From a bacterium (GTDB lineage Bacteria; Bacillota; Bacilli; Lactobacillales; Streptococcaceae), in assembly GCA_905221085.1 (NCBI GenBank), contig CAJNBT010000003.1, forward strand, positions 1 to 64,000: DNA of 64,000 nucleotides, read 5' to 3'. Positions within the stretch are counted from its first letter, which is position 1. Every line of letters starts with the position of its first letter. The notes under the pieces were generated by a model that worked only from the letters and a program-made list of their open reading frames with translations, made no database searches and was not told the origin of the DNA. This document shows, in pieces, positions 15,603-27,034 of the stretch. Position numbers and translations under genes: made by a program.

Positions 15603-16370
15603 TTATATATCTAATTTTGTAACTGTAAATTTGATGTGGGAATAGTCTTTTTCAACATCCTTATCCAGCAAGAACGCTGTAGCATCTTTCTTAACCTGAA
15701 CCAGGTCAATATTCTGAGCCTGGGCTGCATAGACGCATCCACAATAACATTGACGGTAGATATCATACTCCTCACACATCTCCACTGAACGTTTGTAGCC
15801 TTGATTTTTCTTGAAATCACTTGGAAGATAGTGGGTCGTATAAATTTTTTGCACATCGATTCCGATGCTGTTGATGGTTTGAGAATTCTTATGAGGACTG
15901 ATGGTCAAAGCCGAACCGAAGTAGTCAAAGCCTAAATCCATAGCCACTTGCGCTGTTTTATCCAGGCGGTAGTCAAAGCAAACCTTACAACGGTCGCCGC
16001 CTTCAGGTTCTTCTTCTAGTCCTCTGACTAACTTACGGTATTCATTGGGTTCATAGGGAGCTTCTAGGTATTGAACGTTATTGCCTGTTCGCTCATTGAA
16101 ATCACTGACAAATTTCTTGGTAACATAGGCCCGCTTATGGTATTCTGCCTTAGGATGGATATTTGAATTGGCAAAATAGATGGTCACATCTGCATACTTG
16201 GTCAAATATTCTAGTGTATAGGTACTGCAAGGGGCACAGCAAACATGCATGAGAATAGTTGGGCGCTGCTCATTTTTCTCCCATACTTGTACCATCTTCT
16301 GCATAACACGGTCATAATTAATCTTCTGATTGAGATTCATCTTGCTCAGAATTTCTTCTACATCGATCAT
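15603..16370 (-). CDS. queH: Epoxyqueuosine reductase QueH
   Basis: 255 residues. QueH reduces epoxyqueuosine to queuosine in tRNA as a non-orthologous replacement of QueG. The expected cysteines are present: HVCCAPCSTY (about 42-51), DRCKVCFDYR (about 128-137) and CYCGC late in the chain, giving the adjacent-Cys 4Fe-4S/metal site. ATG with AAAGGAGAAGAAC. Followed by its own terminator. Confidence 0.92.
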   Translation of the reverse strand: MIDVEEILSKMNLNQKINYDRVMQKMVQVWEKNEQRPTILMHVCCAPCSTYTLEYLTKYADVTIYFANSNIHPKAEYHKRAYVTKKFVSDFNERTGNNVQYLEAPYEPNEYRKLVRGLEEEPEGGDRCKVCFDYRLDKTAQVAMDLGFDYFGSALTISPHKNSQTINSIGIDVQKIYTTHYLPSDFKKNQGYKRSVEMCEEYDIYRQCYCGCVYAAQAQNIDLVQVKKDATAFLLDKDVEKDYSHIKFTVTKLDI

Positions 16371-16446
16371 GTTCTTCTCCTTTTTCTAGTCTTATTTTAT
16401 CATATAAGTTAGGAGAGCTCAAATCAATTTAGAAGTGAACATCATA

Positions 16447-16477
16447 AAAAGGAGGAATAGGCATTCCCTCCTTTTGT
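16447..16477 (-). terminator. Terminator of groESL
   Basis: Minus-strand stem AAAAGGAGG/CCTCCTTTTT. Confidence 0.75.
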
Positions 16478-16507
16478 GTTATTTATAAGTTGTTTTCTAT
16501 AGAAAGC

Positions 16508-18145
<1,638 letters not shown>

Positions 18146-18430
18146 CTATTCTTCAATAATAGCCAAAATGTTAGCTTCGCCAACGATGATGTACTTTTCA
18201 TCGCCATCTTTGACATCAAGACCTGCGTGAGCTTCAACTAAGACACGGTCTCCATCTTTAACACTTGGAGCAACCAAGTCACCGTTCAAGGTACGAACAC
18301 CTTGTCCAGTAGCTACAACTTGAGCTGTTTTGGTTTTTTCTTGGGCTGAGCCTGCAAGGACAAAGCCTCCAACAGTTTGTTCTTTTTCTTCGATTTTCAA
18401 GACCACACGGTCTCCTAATGGTTTCAACAT
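18146..18430 (-). CDS. groS: Co-chaperonin GroES (Hsp10)
   Basis: 94 residues, start [20 protein letters not shown], mobile-loop region [16 protein letters not shown], and end [14 protein letters not shown]. The heptameric lid for GroEL. First gene of the operon; its promoter carries a perfect CIRCE operator. Confidence 0.98.
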   Translation of the reverse strand: MLKPLGDRVVLKIEEKEQTVGGFVLAGSAQEKTKTAQVVATGQGVRTLNGDLVAPSVKDGDRVLVEAHAGLDVKDGDEKYIIVGEANILAIIEE

Positions 18431-18460
18431 CTGATTTCCTCCATAATGAGATAGATATCA

Positions 18461-18487
18461 TTAGCACTCTTTATACCTGAGTGCTAA
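18461..18487. promoter_or_regulatory. CIRCE operator of groESL
   Basis: TTAGCACTC, nine bases, GAGTGCTAA: a perfect HrcA-binding site, between promoter and groES. Confidence 0.97.
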
Positions 18488-18493
18488 TTCATA

Positions 18494-18528
18494 ATTCTAT
18501 TGTATCACTTGGTCAGAAATAGTCAAGA
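18494..18528 (-). promoter_or_regulatory. groESL promoter
   Basis: Minus strand TTGACT, 16-bp spacer, TACAAT, immediately upstream of the CIRCE element. Confidence 0.75.
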
Positions 18529-18550
18529 AAAAAGTCTGACTTTCTCAAGA

Positions 18551-18580
18551 TAAAAAGCCTGAGACCAACTCAGACTTTTC
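18551..18580 (-). terminator. Terminator following ssbB and the BOX element
   Basis: Minus-strand stem AAGTCTGAG/CTCAGGCTT followed by TTTTT. Confidence 0.6.
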
Positions 18581-18586
18581 AATGTT

Positions 18587-18782
18587 TATACTCAATACAA
18601 ATCAAAGTGCAAACTAGGACTCTTGTCGCAGGCTGCTAAAAACACAGTTTTGAGGTTGTAGATAGAACTTACGAAGTCAGCTCAAAACACTGTTTTGAGG
18701 TTGTAGATAAGACTGACGAAGTCAGTAACCATACCTACGGCAAGGTGAAGCTGAGGTGGTTTGAAGAGATTTTCGAAGAGTA
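18587..18782 (-). repeat. BOX element
   Basis: Recognisable pneumococcal BOX: the boxA end (GAAAATCTCTTCAAACCAC on the minus strand) is at 18760-18782 next to the ssbB stop; two boxB-like GAGGTTGTAGATA blocks lie in the middle; the boxC end is at about 18587-18640. It is about 195 bp and lies within the ssbB transcript's 3' region. Confidence 0.85.
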
Positions 18783-19178
18783 TTAAAACGGTAGTTCTTC
18801 CTCTTCCAAAACCAAATCTGCCAAATCCTGTCCCGCATTATTTTCACGCATAGCACGTTGGGCACGACTTTCCAAGAGTTGGAATCCTGTCACAAGGACT
18901 TCGGTTACATAGTTCATCTGACCATTTTTCTCAAAGCGACGGGTACGCAATTCCCCATCAACGGAAATGAGACTACCTTTGGTTGCGTAGCTTGCCAAAG
19001 TTTCTGCTAGTCTGCCCCAAAGGACAATATTGACAAAATCAGCTTCACGTTCACCGTTTTGGTCTTTGTAACGACGGTTCACAGCGATAGTTGCTCGTGC
19101 TACTGACTTGTCATTGTTGGTTTTGTGCAATTCTGGTGTAGACGTCAATCGTCCAATCATAATAACTTTATTATACAT
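18783..19178 (-). CDS. ssbB: Competence-induced single-strand DNA-binding protein SsbB
   Basis: 131 residues with the OB-fold SSB core (MYNKVIMIGRLTSTPELHKT; VNIVLWGRLAETLASYATKG) and a short C-terminal tail ending EEEELPF. This length fits the competence SSB rather than the longer housekeeping SsbA. It protects internalised single-stranded DNA in transformation. The late-competence cin-box TACGAATA lies just upstream, so SigX/ComX control is expected. Confidence 0.92.
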   Translation of the reverse strand: MYNKVIMIGRLTSTPELHKTNNDKSVARATIAVNRRYKDQNGEREADFVNIVLWGRLAETLASYATKGSLISVDGELRTRRFEKNGQMNYVTEVLVTGFQLLESRAQRAMRENNAGQDLADLVLEEEELPF

Positions 19179-19198
19179 ATTTTTTCCTCCTACTTATC

Positions 19199-19206
19199 TA
19201 TTCGTA
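19199..19206 (-). promoter_or_regulatory. ComX (SigX) cin-box of ssbB
   Basis: TACGAATA on the minus strand, 20 bp before the ssbB start codon, matches the late-competence -10-type consensus exactly. Confidence 0.9.
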
Positions 19207-19254
19207 GGAAATCAAAAAAAGTTACAGAAATTTGTAACTTTTTGAGAAAATTTT

Positions 19255-20016
19255 TTAGTTTTTATGAACCATGAAACCTGTCGCCTGTTGATTGGCCATA
19301 ATGGTCATATCTGTAATTTGCACACGGCGAGGCTGACTGGTCACATAGACCACTGTGTCTGCAATATCCTGAGCTTGCAAAGCTTCTATTCCTTGGTAAA
19401 CGGACGCAGCTCTCTCTTTATTACCATGAAAACGCACTGTAGAAAAATCTGTTTCGACAATTCCAGGCTGAATGGTGGTCACCTTGATATCCGTTGCGAT
19501 GGTATCAATTCGCAGTCCATCTGAAAAGGTCTTAACCGCTGCCTTGGTAGCTGAGTAAACAGCGGCACCAGCATAGGCGTAGATTCCTGCGGTTGAGCCC
19601 ATATTGATGATATGTCCTTGATTGGCTTTTACCATTTCTGGCAAGAAACAGCGAGTGACTGCCATCAAACCTTTGACATTGGTATCTAGCATGATCAACA
19701 TATCCAACTCCTCATAGTCCTGATAAGGTGCCAAACCTAGAGCCAAGCCTGCGTTATTGACCAGAATATCAATCTGCCCTACTCTTTCTAGAATATCGGA
19801 GCAGACAGTCTTCACCATGGCCATATCCGTCACATCTAGCGGAAAAGTCCAGACGGTTTGACTAGGAAAAGTTTCTGCAAACTCCGACTTGAGGGCTTCT
19901 AGTCTGTCTATCCGTCGTCCTGTTAAAACAACATTCTCACCCTGCTCTAGATAAGCACGCGCAATCGCTTCACCAATTCCTGATGTCGCCCCTGTAATCA
20001 CTACATTTTTTGCCAT
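19255..20016 (-). CDS. Short-chain dehydrogenase/reductase (YdfG-like)
   Basis: 253 residues. Rossmann motif TGATSGIGEAIARAY at residues 7-21, NNAG motif (VNNAGLAL) near 87, catalytic YSATK near 156-160 with the conserved Ser in NMGSTAG. The best fit is the classical NADP-dependent hydroxy-acid/serine dehydrogenase (YdfG) group. It lies upstream of ssbB but in its own transcription context; the cin-box separates them. Substrate not predictable. Confidence 0.85.
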   Translation of the reverse strand: MAKNVVITGATSGIGEAIARAYLEQGENVVLTGRRIDRLEALKSEFAETFPSQTVWTFPLDVTDMAMVKTVCSDILERVGQIDILVNNAGLALGLAPYQDYEELDMLIMLDTNVKGLMAVTRCFLPEMVKANQGHIINMGSTAGIYAYAGAAVYSATKAAVKTFSDGLRIDTIATDIKVTTIQPGIVETDFSTVRFHGNKERAASVYQGIEALQAQDIADTVVYVTSQPRRVQITDMTIMANQQATGFMVHKN

Positions 20017-20057
20017 CTTATTTCCTTCTATCTGGTCTATCAGATATTAACAACTTC

Positions 20058-20684
20058 TTAGGCAGTCCAATGTTTAGCTGGATCAAATGGAGTTCCAACA
20101 ACTTGGTCTTCTGATAATTCAATAATACCACGTTTTTGCGGAGCATTTGGCAGATGCAATTCACGAGGACTACACATCATGCCAAAACTCTTTTCTCCAC
20201 GAAGCTCGCCTGGGAAAATGAGATTGCCTTTTGGCATCATTGCTCCAGGAAGAGCTACAATGGTTTTCAAGCCAACACGCGCATTGGGAGCTCCTGCAAC
20301 AATTTGTACAGTCTTGTCACTTGCGACTGCAACTTGGCAGATGTTGAGGTGGTCACTATCTGGATGAGCTACCATCTCGACAATTTCACCAACAACAAAC
20401 TTAGGTTCCTTGTCATTAACGATTTCCTCTGTAAAACCTTCCGCCTGCAATTCTTGGTTCAAACGAGCGACTTGCTCATCTGTCAAAAAGACTTGACCGC
20501 GCTCTGCAATTTCAAACAAACTTGAAACTTCAAAAATATTCCAAGCCACTGTTTCTCCATTCTCTCTGAGAAAAACACGAGCTACCTTGCCTTTGCGTTC
20601 CACATCCAGTTTGGCATCCCCGCTATTTTTCACGATGACCATAAGGACATCGCCGACATGTTCTTTGTTATATGTAAAAATCAT
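20058..20684 (-). CDS. ytpR: tRNA-binding-domain protein YtpR
   Basis: 208 residues. The C-terminal half (FVVGEIVEMVAHPDSDHLNI ... IVAGAPNARVGLKTIVALPG) is the EMAPII-like tRNA-binding OB fold also found in PheT. The N-terminal half (VIVKNSGDAKLDVERKGKVA) is the YtpR-specific domain. Function in the cell is unclear; it may bind tRNA or homocysteine. Fifteen bp separate it from the thioredoxin-like gene upstream, so they share an operon. Confidence 0.88.
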   Translation of the reverse strand: MIFTYNKEHVGDVLMVIVKNSGDAKLDVERKGKVARVFLRENGETVAWNIFEVSSLFEIAERGQVFLTDEQVARLNQELQAEGFTEEIVNDKEPKFVVGEIVEMVAHPDSDHLNICQVAVASDKTVQIVAGAPNARVGLKTIVALPGAMMPKGNLIFPGELRGEKSFGMMCSPRELHLPNAPQKRGIIELSEDQVVGTPFDPAKHWTA

Positions 20685-20699
20685 TGTTTCTATTTTCTC

Positions 20700-21017
20700 C
20701 TATTTCAGTCCTGCTAAAAAGTCGTTAATTTGTTGCTTGCTTTTACGGTCGCGATTGACAAAACGGCCGATTTCCTTGTCCTTTTCTAGTACAACAAGGC
20801 TGGGGATTCCATAAACATCCCAGAGTTTGGCCAAATCCATATACTGGTCTCGGTCCACTCGAATAAAGGTGAACTCTGGATTGGTCTCCTCAATTTCTGG
20901 CAAGGCAGGATAGATATAACGACAATCGCCACACCAGTCTGCCACAAAAAGGAAAACCTTCTTGCCATCTTTTTCTACTAAAGATGCTAATTCTTCTATA
21001 CTTGCTGGTTGTATCAT
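20700..21017 (-). CDS. Thioredoxin-like protein
   Basis: 105 residues, thioredoxin fold with active site ADWCGDCRYIYP (the CGDC motif differs from CGPC of the housekeeping enzyme) and cis-Pro in VYGIPSLVVL. Cytoplasmic disulfide reductase of unknown partner. It overlaps the DUF4651 gene upstream by 4 bp and is followed by ytpR, a conserved trio. Confidence 0.88.
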   Translation of the reverse strand: MIQPASIEELASLVEKDGKKVFLFVADWCGDCRYIYPALPEIEETNPEFTFIRVDRDQYMDLAKLWDVYGIPSLVVLEKDKEIGRFVNRDRKSKQQINDFLAGLK

Positions 21018-21313
21018 AAGACTTCCTCCTCATAGACTAGGTCTTCATTTTCATATACAAAGGTATAATGACGACCATCCTCAAAAATGACGCCACCAAC
21101 CAAGCTCTCTAGACTGCTTTCATAGACTTGAACATAGAGAGTCGCGATTTCCCCCATGTCTGAAAAATGGTCTCGCACAATCGCTGTCAACTCTTCCTGA
21201 GTCTTCATGAGCTTACGGTCATCTGCAACTTTTTTCGTAGCAAGGGCAAGGCTTCCAACACCAAGCAAAGCCAAGCCTGCCATCCACATTTTTTTAGCTT
21301 TCATACCATTCAT
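21014..21313 (-). CDS. DUF4651-type small membrane-anchored protein
   Basis: 99 residues. N-terminal hydrophobic segment MWMAGLALLGVGSLALATKK (about 9-28) serves as a signal anchor; the remainder is a small extracytoplasmic-type domain (LYVQVYESSLESLVGGVIFE, then DGRHYTFVYENEDLVYEEEVL). Seems to match DUF4651 of streptococci. ATG at 21313; an in-frame ATG at 21304 is an alternative. Co-transcribed with the thioredoxin-like gene. Confidence 0.75.
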   Translation of the reverse strand: MNGMKAKKMWMAGLALLGVGSLALATKKVADDRKLMKTQEELTAIVRDHFSDMGEIATLYVQVYESSLESLVGGVIFEDGRHYTFVYENEDLVYEEEVL

Positions 21314-21366
21314 TTTAACACAAAAAATTCTTTAGGACAAATGAGGAAGCAGCAGAAAAGCAAGTA

Positions 21367-21398
21367 AAAAGCCTCTTCCTTTAAGGAAAAGGACTTCT
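21367..21398 (-). terminator. Terminator downstream of the choline-binding protein gene
   Basis: Imperfect stem TCCTTTTCCTT/AAGGAAGAGG on the minus strand followed by CTTTTT. Confidence 0.5.
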
Positions 21399-21557
21399 TA
21401 TACTCAATGAAAAGCAAAGAGCAAACTAGGAAGCTAGTCGCAGGTTGCTCAAAGCACTGCTTTAAGGTTGTAGATAGAACTGACGAAGTCAGCTCCAAAC
21501 AGCGTTTTGGGGTTGTGGATGAAGCTGACGTGGTTTGAAGAGATTTTCGAAGAGTAT
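21399..21557 (-). repeat. BOX element
   Basis: Second BOX: boxA (GAAAATCTCTTCAAACCAC on the minus strand) at the 21535-21557 end, one boxB-like middle, boxC at 21399-21470. It starts six bases from the stop of the choline-binding protein gene. Confidence 0.85.
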
Positions 21558-21562
21558 TATTC

Positions 21563-22636
21563 TTATTGCCAGGCACCTGAGTTGCCAACGTAGTAACCAT
21601 CAGGTGTATAGGTATTGCGAAGCATCTTACCTGATGAAGCTAGATAATACCACTTGCCATTATCTTTGACCCAATCATTCGCTAGCATGGCACCAGAAGA
21701 ACTTACATAATACCAGTCTCCCTTGTCATAAACCCAAGTGCTTGCTTTCATAGCTCCTGAAGTTGATAAATAGTACCACTTGCCTTGGTCATAAAGCCAA
21801 TCACTCGCAATCATGGCTCCTGATGATTTAAAGGCATACCAGTTGCTACCTTGATAAAGCCAAGTTTGATTGAACATGACTCCTTTATCATTCATAAAGT
21901 ACCAAGTTCCCTTGTCATAAACCCAATCTTTCTTCACTAATTGACCTTGTTTTTGATAGTACCAGTTTTGGTTTGATTTTAGCCAGCTTTCTGCTTTTAC
22001 AATCGGATAAAGTTCTTTGAAAGATCCTCCATCATATTTATGACTGATAGATTTTAGTTTTTCAAGTTTCAACTCACTATTGTCATAGTCTGCCCAAGCA
22101 TATACTTTTTGACCATTAACAGTCTCTGGTAAAGTAGCAGTGTAAGTCTTGGTTTGATAATCCCATTTAGCATCAAGGTAAGTGTATTGATCATTTAATT
22201 CTTCAATACGATAGTAACCTCTCTTTCCACTATCATTATGAATATCATCCACAACTTTCGTTGACCAGGTCTTCACTTCGTTTCCGCTCTTGGCCTCTAC
22301 CTTGATATCTCCTCTATAGTCATATGGAACATAGAAATTCAGGTAACGCCCCTCTACGCTCATCATAGACTTGTCCTTTTCTTGACCTAGAAAATTGACT
22401 GTCTGATCTTGACCATCGAGACTAACCGTCCACTCGATTTTCTCGGTTTTTGGCAAATCCAAGACTTTGATATCCACTTCATGACCATTGTTAAACCGAA
22501 GAATCTTGCCATCTTGATACTGTACTCCACACTTAACAACCCATTCTTCTTTAAGCTCAAATGCCTGCCCTGAATGTGGAAAAGCCAGCAAAGCTAGACC
22601 AGCTAGAGACAAACCAAATAATGTGATTTTTTTCAT
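21563..22636 (-). CDS. Choline-binding surface protein
   Basis: 357 residues. Signal peptide MKKITLFGLSLAGLALLAFP with cleavage near HSGQA-F. Residues 27-200 form a secreted domain I cannot assign (beta-rich: KIEWTVSLDGQDQTVNFLGQ). From about 210 there are six or so choline-binding repeats of about 20 residues (for example WVYDKGTWYFMNDKGVM, WLYDQGKWYYLSTSGAM), ending YYVGNSGAW. The repeats anchor it to phosphocholine on teichoic acid. No obvious lytic catalytic motif, so adhesin or regulatory role rather than hydrolase. Confidence 0.9.
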   Translation of the reverse strand: MKKITLFGLSLAGLALLAFPHSGQAFELKEEWVVKCGVQYQDGKILRFNNGHEVDIKVLDLPKTEKIEWTVSLDGQDQTVNFLGQEKDKSMMSVEGRYLNFYVPYDYRGDIKVEAKSGNEVKTWSTKVVDDIHNDSGKRGYYRIEELNDQYTYLDAKWDYQTKTYTATLPETVNGQKVYAWADYDNSELKLEKLKSISHKYDGGSFKELYPIVKAESWLKSNQNWYYQKQGQLVKKDWVYDKGTWYFMNDKGVMFNQTWLYQGSNWYAFKSSGAMIASDWLYDQGKWYYLSTSGAMKASTWVYDKGDWYYVSSSGAMLANDWVKDNGKWYYLASSGKMLRNTYTPDGYYVGNSGAWQ

Positions 22637-22718
22637 CGTAGATCCTCCTTAGGATTTTTTATGTTAATTATATCACTATGTTTTTATTTTGCAACTCATA
22701 TCCTAAATATGCAAGCAA

Positions 22719-22750
22719 AAGACCTCTGAGATTCTTCTCAAAGGTTATAA
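22719..22750 (-). terminator. Terminator of pyrG
   Basis: Minus-strand stem CCTTTGAGA/TCTCAGAGG followed by TCTTTTG. Confidence 0.65.
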
Positions 22751-22755
22751 TCTAG

Positions 22756-24375
<1,620 letters not shown>

Positions 24376-24509
24376 CTAAAATGCTCAAGGCCTTGCTAAC
24401 TACGAGGGGATATAGAAAACAAGACCCTATTAATAAGAATAATCTGGGACGACTGCACCAGATTCACAACCAAAATACAAGAAGATAACTTCTTGAAAAA
24501 ACAAAAATA

Positions 24510-24530
24510 GCTCCCTAAGAACTAGGGAGC
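24510..24530 (-). terminator. pyrG leader attenuator
   Basis: Minus-strand stem GCTCCCTA/TAGGGAGC (inner mispairs apart) followed by TATTTTTG, in the transcript leader upstream of pyrG. The transcript start is predicted at GGG (24553-24551). Low CTP would favour extra G residues there, which could pair with the pyrimidine strand of the terminator, as known for B. subtilis pyrG. A second small hairpin (ACCTC/GAGGT) sits between. Confidence 0.7.
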
Positions 24531-24560
24531 CCCGACCTCTAAAAGAGGTGCCCGAACAAT

Positions 24561-24589
24561 ATGATACCTAAAAATAGGATAATTGTCAA
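24561..24589 (-). promoter_or_regulatory. pyrG promoter
   Basis: Minus strand TTGACA (24584-24589), 17 bp, TATCAT (24561-24566), then seven bases to a GGGC start, the initiation sequence expected for reiterative-transcription control. Confidence 0.75.
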
Positions 24590-24599
24590 TAGCTAACTT

Positions 24600-25202
24600 T
24601 TATTCCTCGATGTTTTCAGTATCATCATCTGAAAACTCGTCATCTTCTTCATTGAGATCCACGTCTTCACCCAAGTCATCAGGAGCAATCTCGTTGATTT
24701 CTGCGTCGTAAGCTTCCACTTCATTTTTCTCATCATCTGGATTTTCATCATCGTATGAAAGAGCTGGATCTGCTTCGTATGCATCTTCATCTTCTGGATC
24801 ATCTGCATTGTAGTCAATAGCATCTGAATCGCCATCCATGAAGGCATTGACACGTTTTTTCTTAGCTTTTGGTGCTACTTCATCGTCGTCGTTTTCTTCA
24901 AGAGCGATGATTTCTTCGTCGATTTCGTCTACACCATACCATGAACGAAGCCCCCATTTGTTGTCTCCAAGTGAGATGAAGCTACCGTCAAAGTTCAACT
25001 CTGTGTAGAACAAAGGCAAGGCTTCACGGATATCGCTGTTTGATGTTCCAAGGTAGTTTTGAATTTCGTTTACAAGATCGCTAAAATGCATCTCATGGTC
25101 GCGACCACGAAGTTCCAAGATAGCACGCGCTACCTCAATCATAGATAGTTCACTTTTTTCTTGCCCAGCAAATACTTCTAATTCCAAAGCGTTTCTCCTC
25201 AT
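24600..25202 (-). CDS. rpoE: RNA polymerase delta subunit RpoE
   Basis: 200 residues. N-terminal folded domain ([20 protein letters not shown], then [20 protein letters not shown]) and a long extremely acidic Asp/Glu C-terminal tail that mimics nucleic acid. Delta raises RNA polymerase recycling and promoter selectivity in Gram-positives. It precedes pyrG, the usual gene order in Firmicutes. Confidence 0.95.
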   Translation of the reverse strand: MRRNALELEVFAGQEKSELSMIEVARAILELRGRDHEMHFSDLVNEIQNYLGTSNSDIREALPLFYTELNFDGSFISLGDNKWGLRSWYGVDEIDEEIIALEENDDDEVAPKAKKKRVNAFMDGDSDAIDYNADDPEDEDAYEADPALSYDDENPDDEKNEVEAYDAEINEIAPDDLGEDVDLNEEDDEFSDDDTENIEE

Positions 25203-25374
25203 TTATACTACTATCGCCAGAGCAAACAGACTCTGACCTCATTTTATCATTTACTCTTTATTTTACGATAATTTTGTGGAATAGTCAAAGGTTAAGGGGG
25301 AGAAAGTGACAGGAGTTTTATTTGCGTAACTTCTCAAAGTAACTTCCACTTGCTTAACCAAAGTGGGAATTAGT

Positions 25375-26964
25375 CTAAAACGAACTTTTTTTCTTTACTA
25401 CCCAGCCGATGGCATCGCCAGGTGGATTTTCGATATCAATCCAGATGAATTCAATCCCGATTTCGCCATTTTTAAACTTAGTCAAGCGAATACCGTTGAT
25501 TTCCAGTTCATTGAGTCGTTGGCCTGTCAAGACTTCTCGTTCCTTCAACTGGAAAACACCACGTAAAATCCAATTCCCGAGGATTTCTTGCTTATCGGTA
25601 GACTGAATAGCCTTACCAGCTTCTTGGTTGATATAGGCATTGATGACATCTCCAGAAGATAAGAAGCGTAGCTTGAAGGTTCTTTCTTCTTTGGATAGAG
25701 CTAGTTTTTTAGTACCGGGTTCAAAAGTCCCAAATCCAGAACCAAAGAAGTCTGGTCTTTCGTCGTGAAAGTTTTTCGAGTCAGGAAGAGGAATGTAAAC
25801 TTCACTAACTGGACGGTACACTAACTGCTCAATTTCTTTAATGAGTTTTTTATTGCCAGTATTGTGGACAAAGTGAATCAAATCCTCACGAATAGCCTTC
25901 ATCTGAACTTTTTCTTCCTTGCCAGTCCACTTTTTCAAGAGAATTTCTTCTAGGGAGAAAGTTACAAAAGCTAGTTCTTCAGGAGCTAAATTGTCCTTGA
26001 ATTTATCCTGAATCTTTAAAATTCGTGGCAGACGATCTTTCTTAGATAGTTTTGAACCACCGTTAAAGGCATTGAATCCTGAGTTTTCTTCCACATTTCC
26101 ATGTTTGTCTGTGATAACCCAAGAAACTGTTTCTAAGACATCGGATTGTTCCTTTTCAGCTGTCAGTAAATGAAGGTTTTCAAAGAGAGAAAAAGGATCT
26201 TCGATGTAGTGAACGTCCCAAGTATCTACTACAATGTCTTTATTATTAAAAGTCATGTGGAGCTGGCTGTCAGCTGCTGTATACTTGTAATGATGTTGTC
26301 CATCCGTAAATCGAAAATTGGTGGGATTGTTTTTGGTGGTAGAACCTTCAATGACCAGATTATCAATATCGACTGGTAAATAAGATGTTTCACCAACAAA
26401 AATCTTAGGATTTTCTCCCTTTGGTGTCGGCATCAAAACGTGATAAACAGCTTCAACATTGACCGAATCTGAGTTAAAGCCCTTTATTTGTGCCTTAGAA
26501 GATTCGATTCTCTGATTTCTTAAGGTCACAATCTTTCGTGCCAACTCTTCATAGCGCTGATAGTTTTTCTGGTCTGCTGTTTCTTTATCTGCTGAGATAT
26601 CTGCATGAAACTTGATATCACCCAACAATTCCGTCCAAGATTGAGAATCTTTTTTAAACTGAGCGATTTTTTGATCTCCCGAATTAATCCCAAAAGACTT
26701 GATACCCACTAGGTATTTATGATTTTCATCCACAACGACGGAAGCATCATAGGAAGTATTGGCGATATCTTCTCCAACGGCATTAAAGGCTTTTTGAAAA
26801 ACAGTCTCCTGAAATTTGGAGTTGACGATAGGAGCGACAGAATGTTCTGTTTGTCCCTCATCTTCAGATTCTGCCTTTTGAGAGAAAGCTTGACTCAAAC
26901 TAGCGAAGTTGGTAATTAAGGTTTTGTATTTGTCTTTTTGTTCAGACTTTAGATGTTCCCACAT
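25375..26964 (-). CDS. Putative type II restriction endonuclease
   Basis: 529 residues from the ATG at 26964, chosen because GAGGG lies five bases upstream (a GTG two codons earlier has none). It lies 65 bp after a C5-methyltransferase. A plausible PD-(D/E)XK core is TSYDASVVVDENHKYLVGIK followed by SFG near 72-95 (Asp, then GIKS). The rest is unassigned. Recognition site is not predictable from sequence alone. Call rests on context plus this motif. Confidence 0.75.
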   Translation of the reverse strand: MWEHLKSEQKDKYKTLITNFASLSQAFSQKAESEDEGQTEHSVAPIVNSKFQETVFQKAFNAVGEDIANTSYDASVVVDENHKYLVGIKSFGINSGDQKIAQFKKDSQSWTELLGDIKFHADISADKETADQKNYQRYEELARKIVTLRNQRIESSKAQIKGFNSDSVNVEAVYHVLMPTPKGENPKIFVGETSYLPVDIDNLVIEGSTTKNNPTNFRFTDGQHHYKYTAADSQLHMTFNNKDIVVDTWDVHYIEDPFSLFENLHLLTAEKEQSDVLETVSWVITDKHGNVEENSGFNAFNGGSKLSKKDRLPRILKIQDKFKDNLAPEELAFVTFSLEEILLKKWTGKEEKVQMKAIREDLIHFVHNTGNKKLIKEIEQLVYRPVSEVYIPLPDSKNFHDERPDFFGSGFGTFEPGTKKLALSKEERTFKLRFLSSGDVINAYINQEAGKAIQSTDKQEILGNWILRGVFQLKEREVLTGQRLNELEINGIRLTKFKNGEIGIEFIWIDIENPPGDAIGWVVKKKSSF

Positions 26965-27034
26965 AAGCACCCTCTTTTCTATTTTCAGTATATCAAAAGA
27001 AGATTAGTTTTTCACTAACCCTCTTATATATTCG

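Noticed and set aside
21310..21600. 96-codon frame across the BOX element
   Set aside because: Lies inside BOX repeat sequence and overlaps the end of the choline-binding protein gene; BOX elements are non-coding.
25409..25606. Plus-strand frame opposite the restriction enzyme C-terminus
   Set aside because: Antisense, no ribosome-binding site, overlaps the nuclease gene fully.
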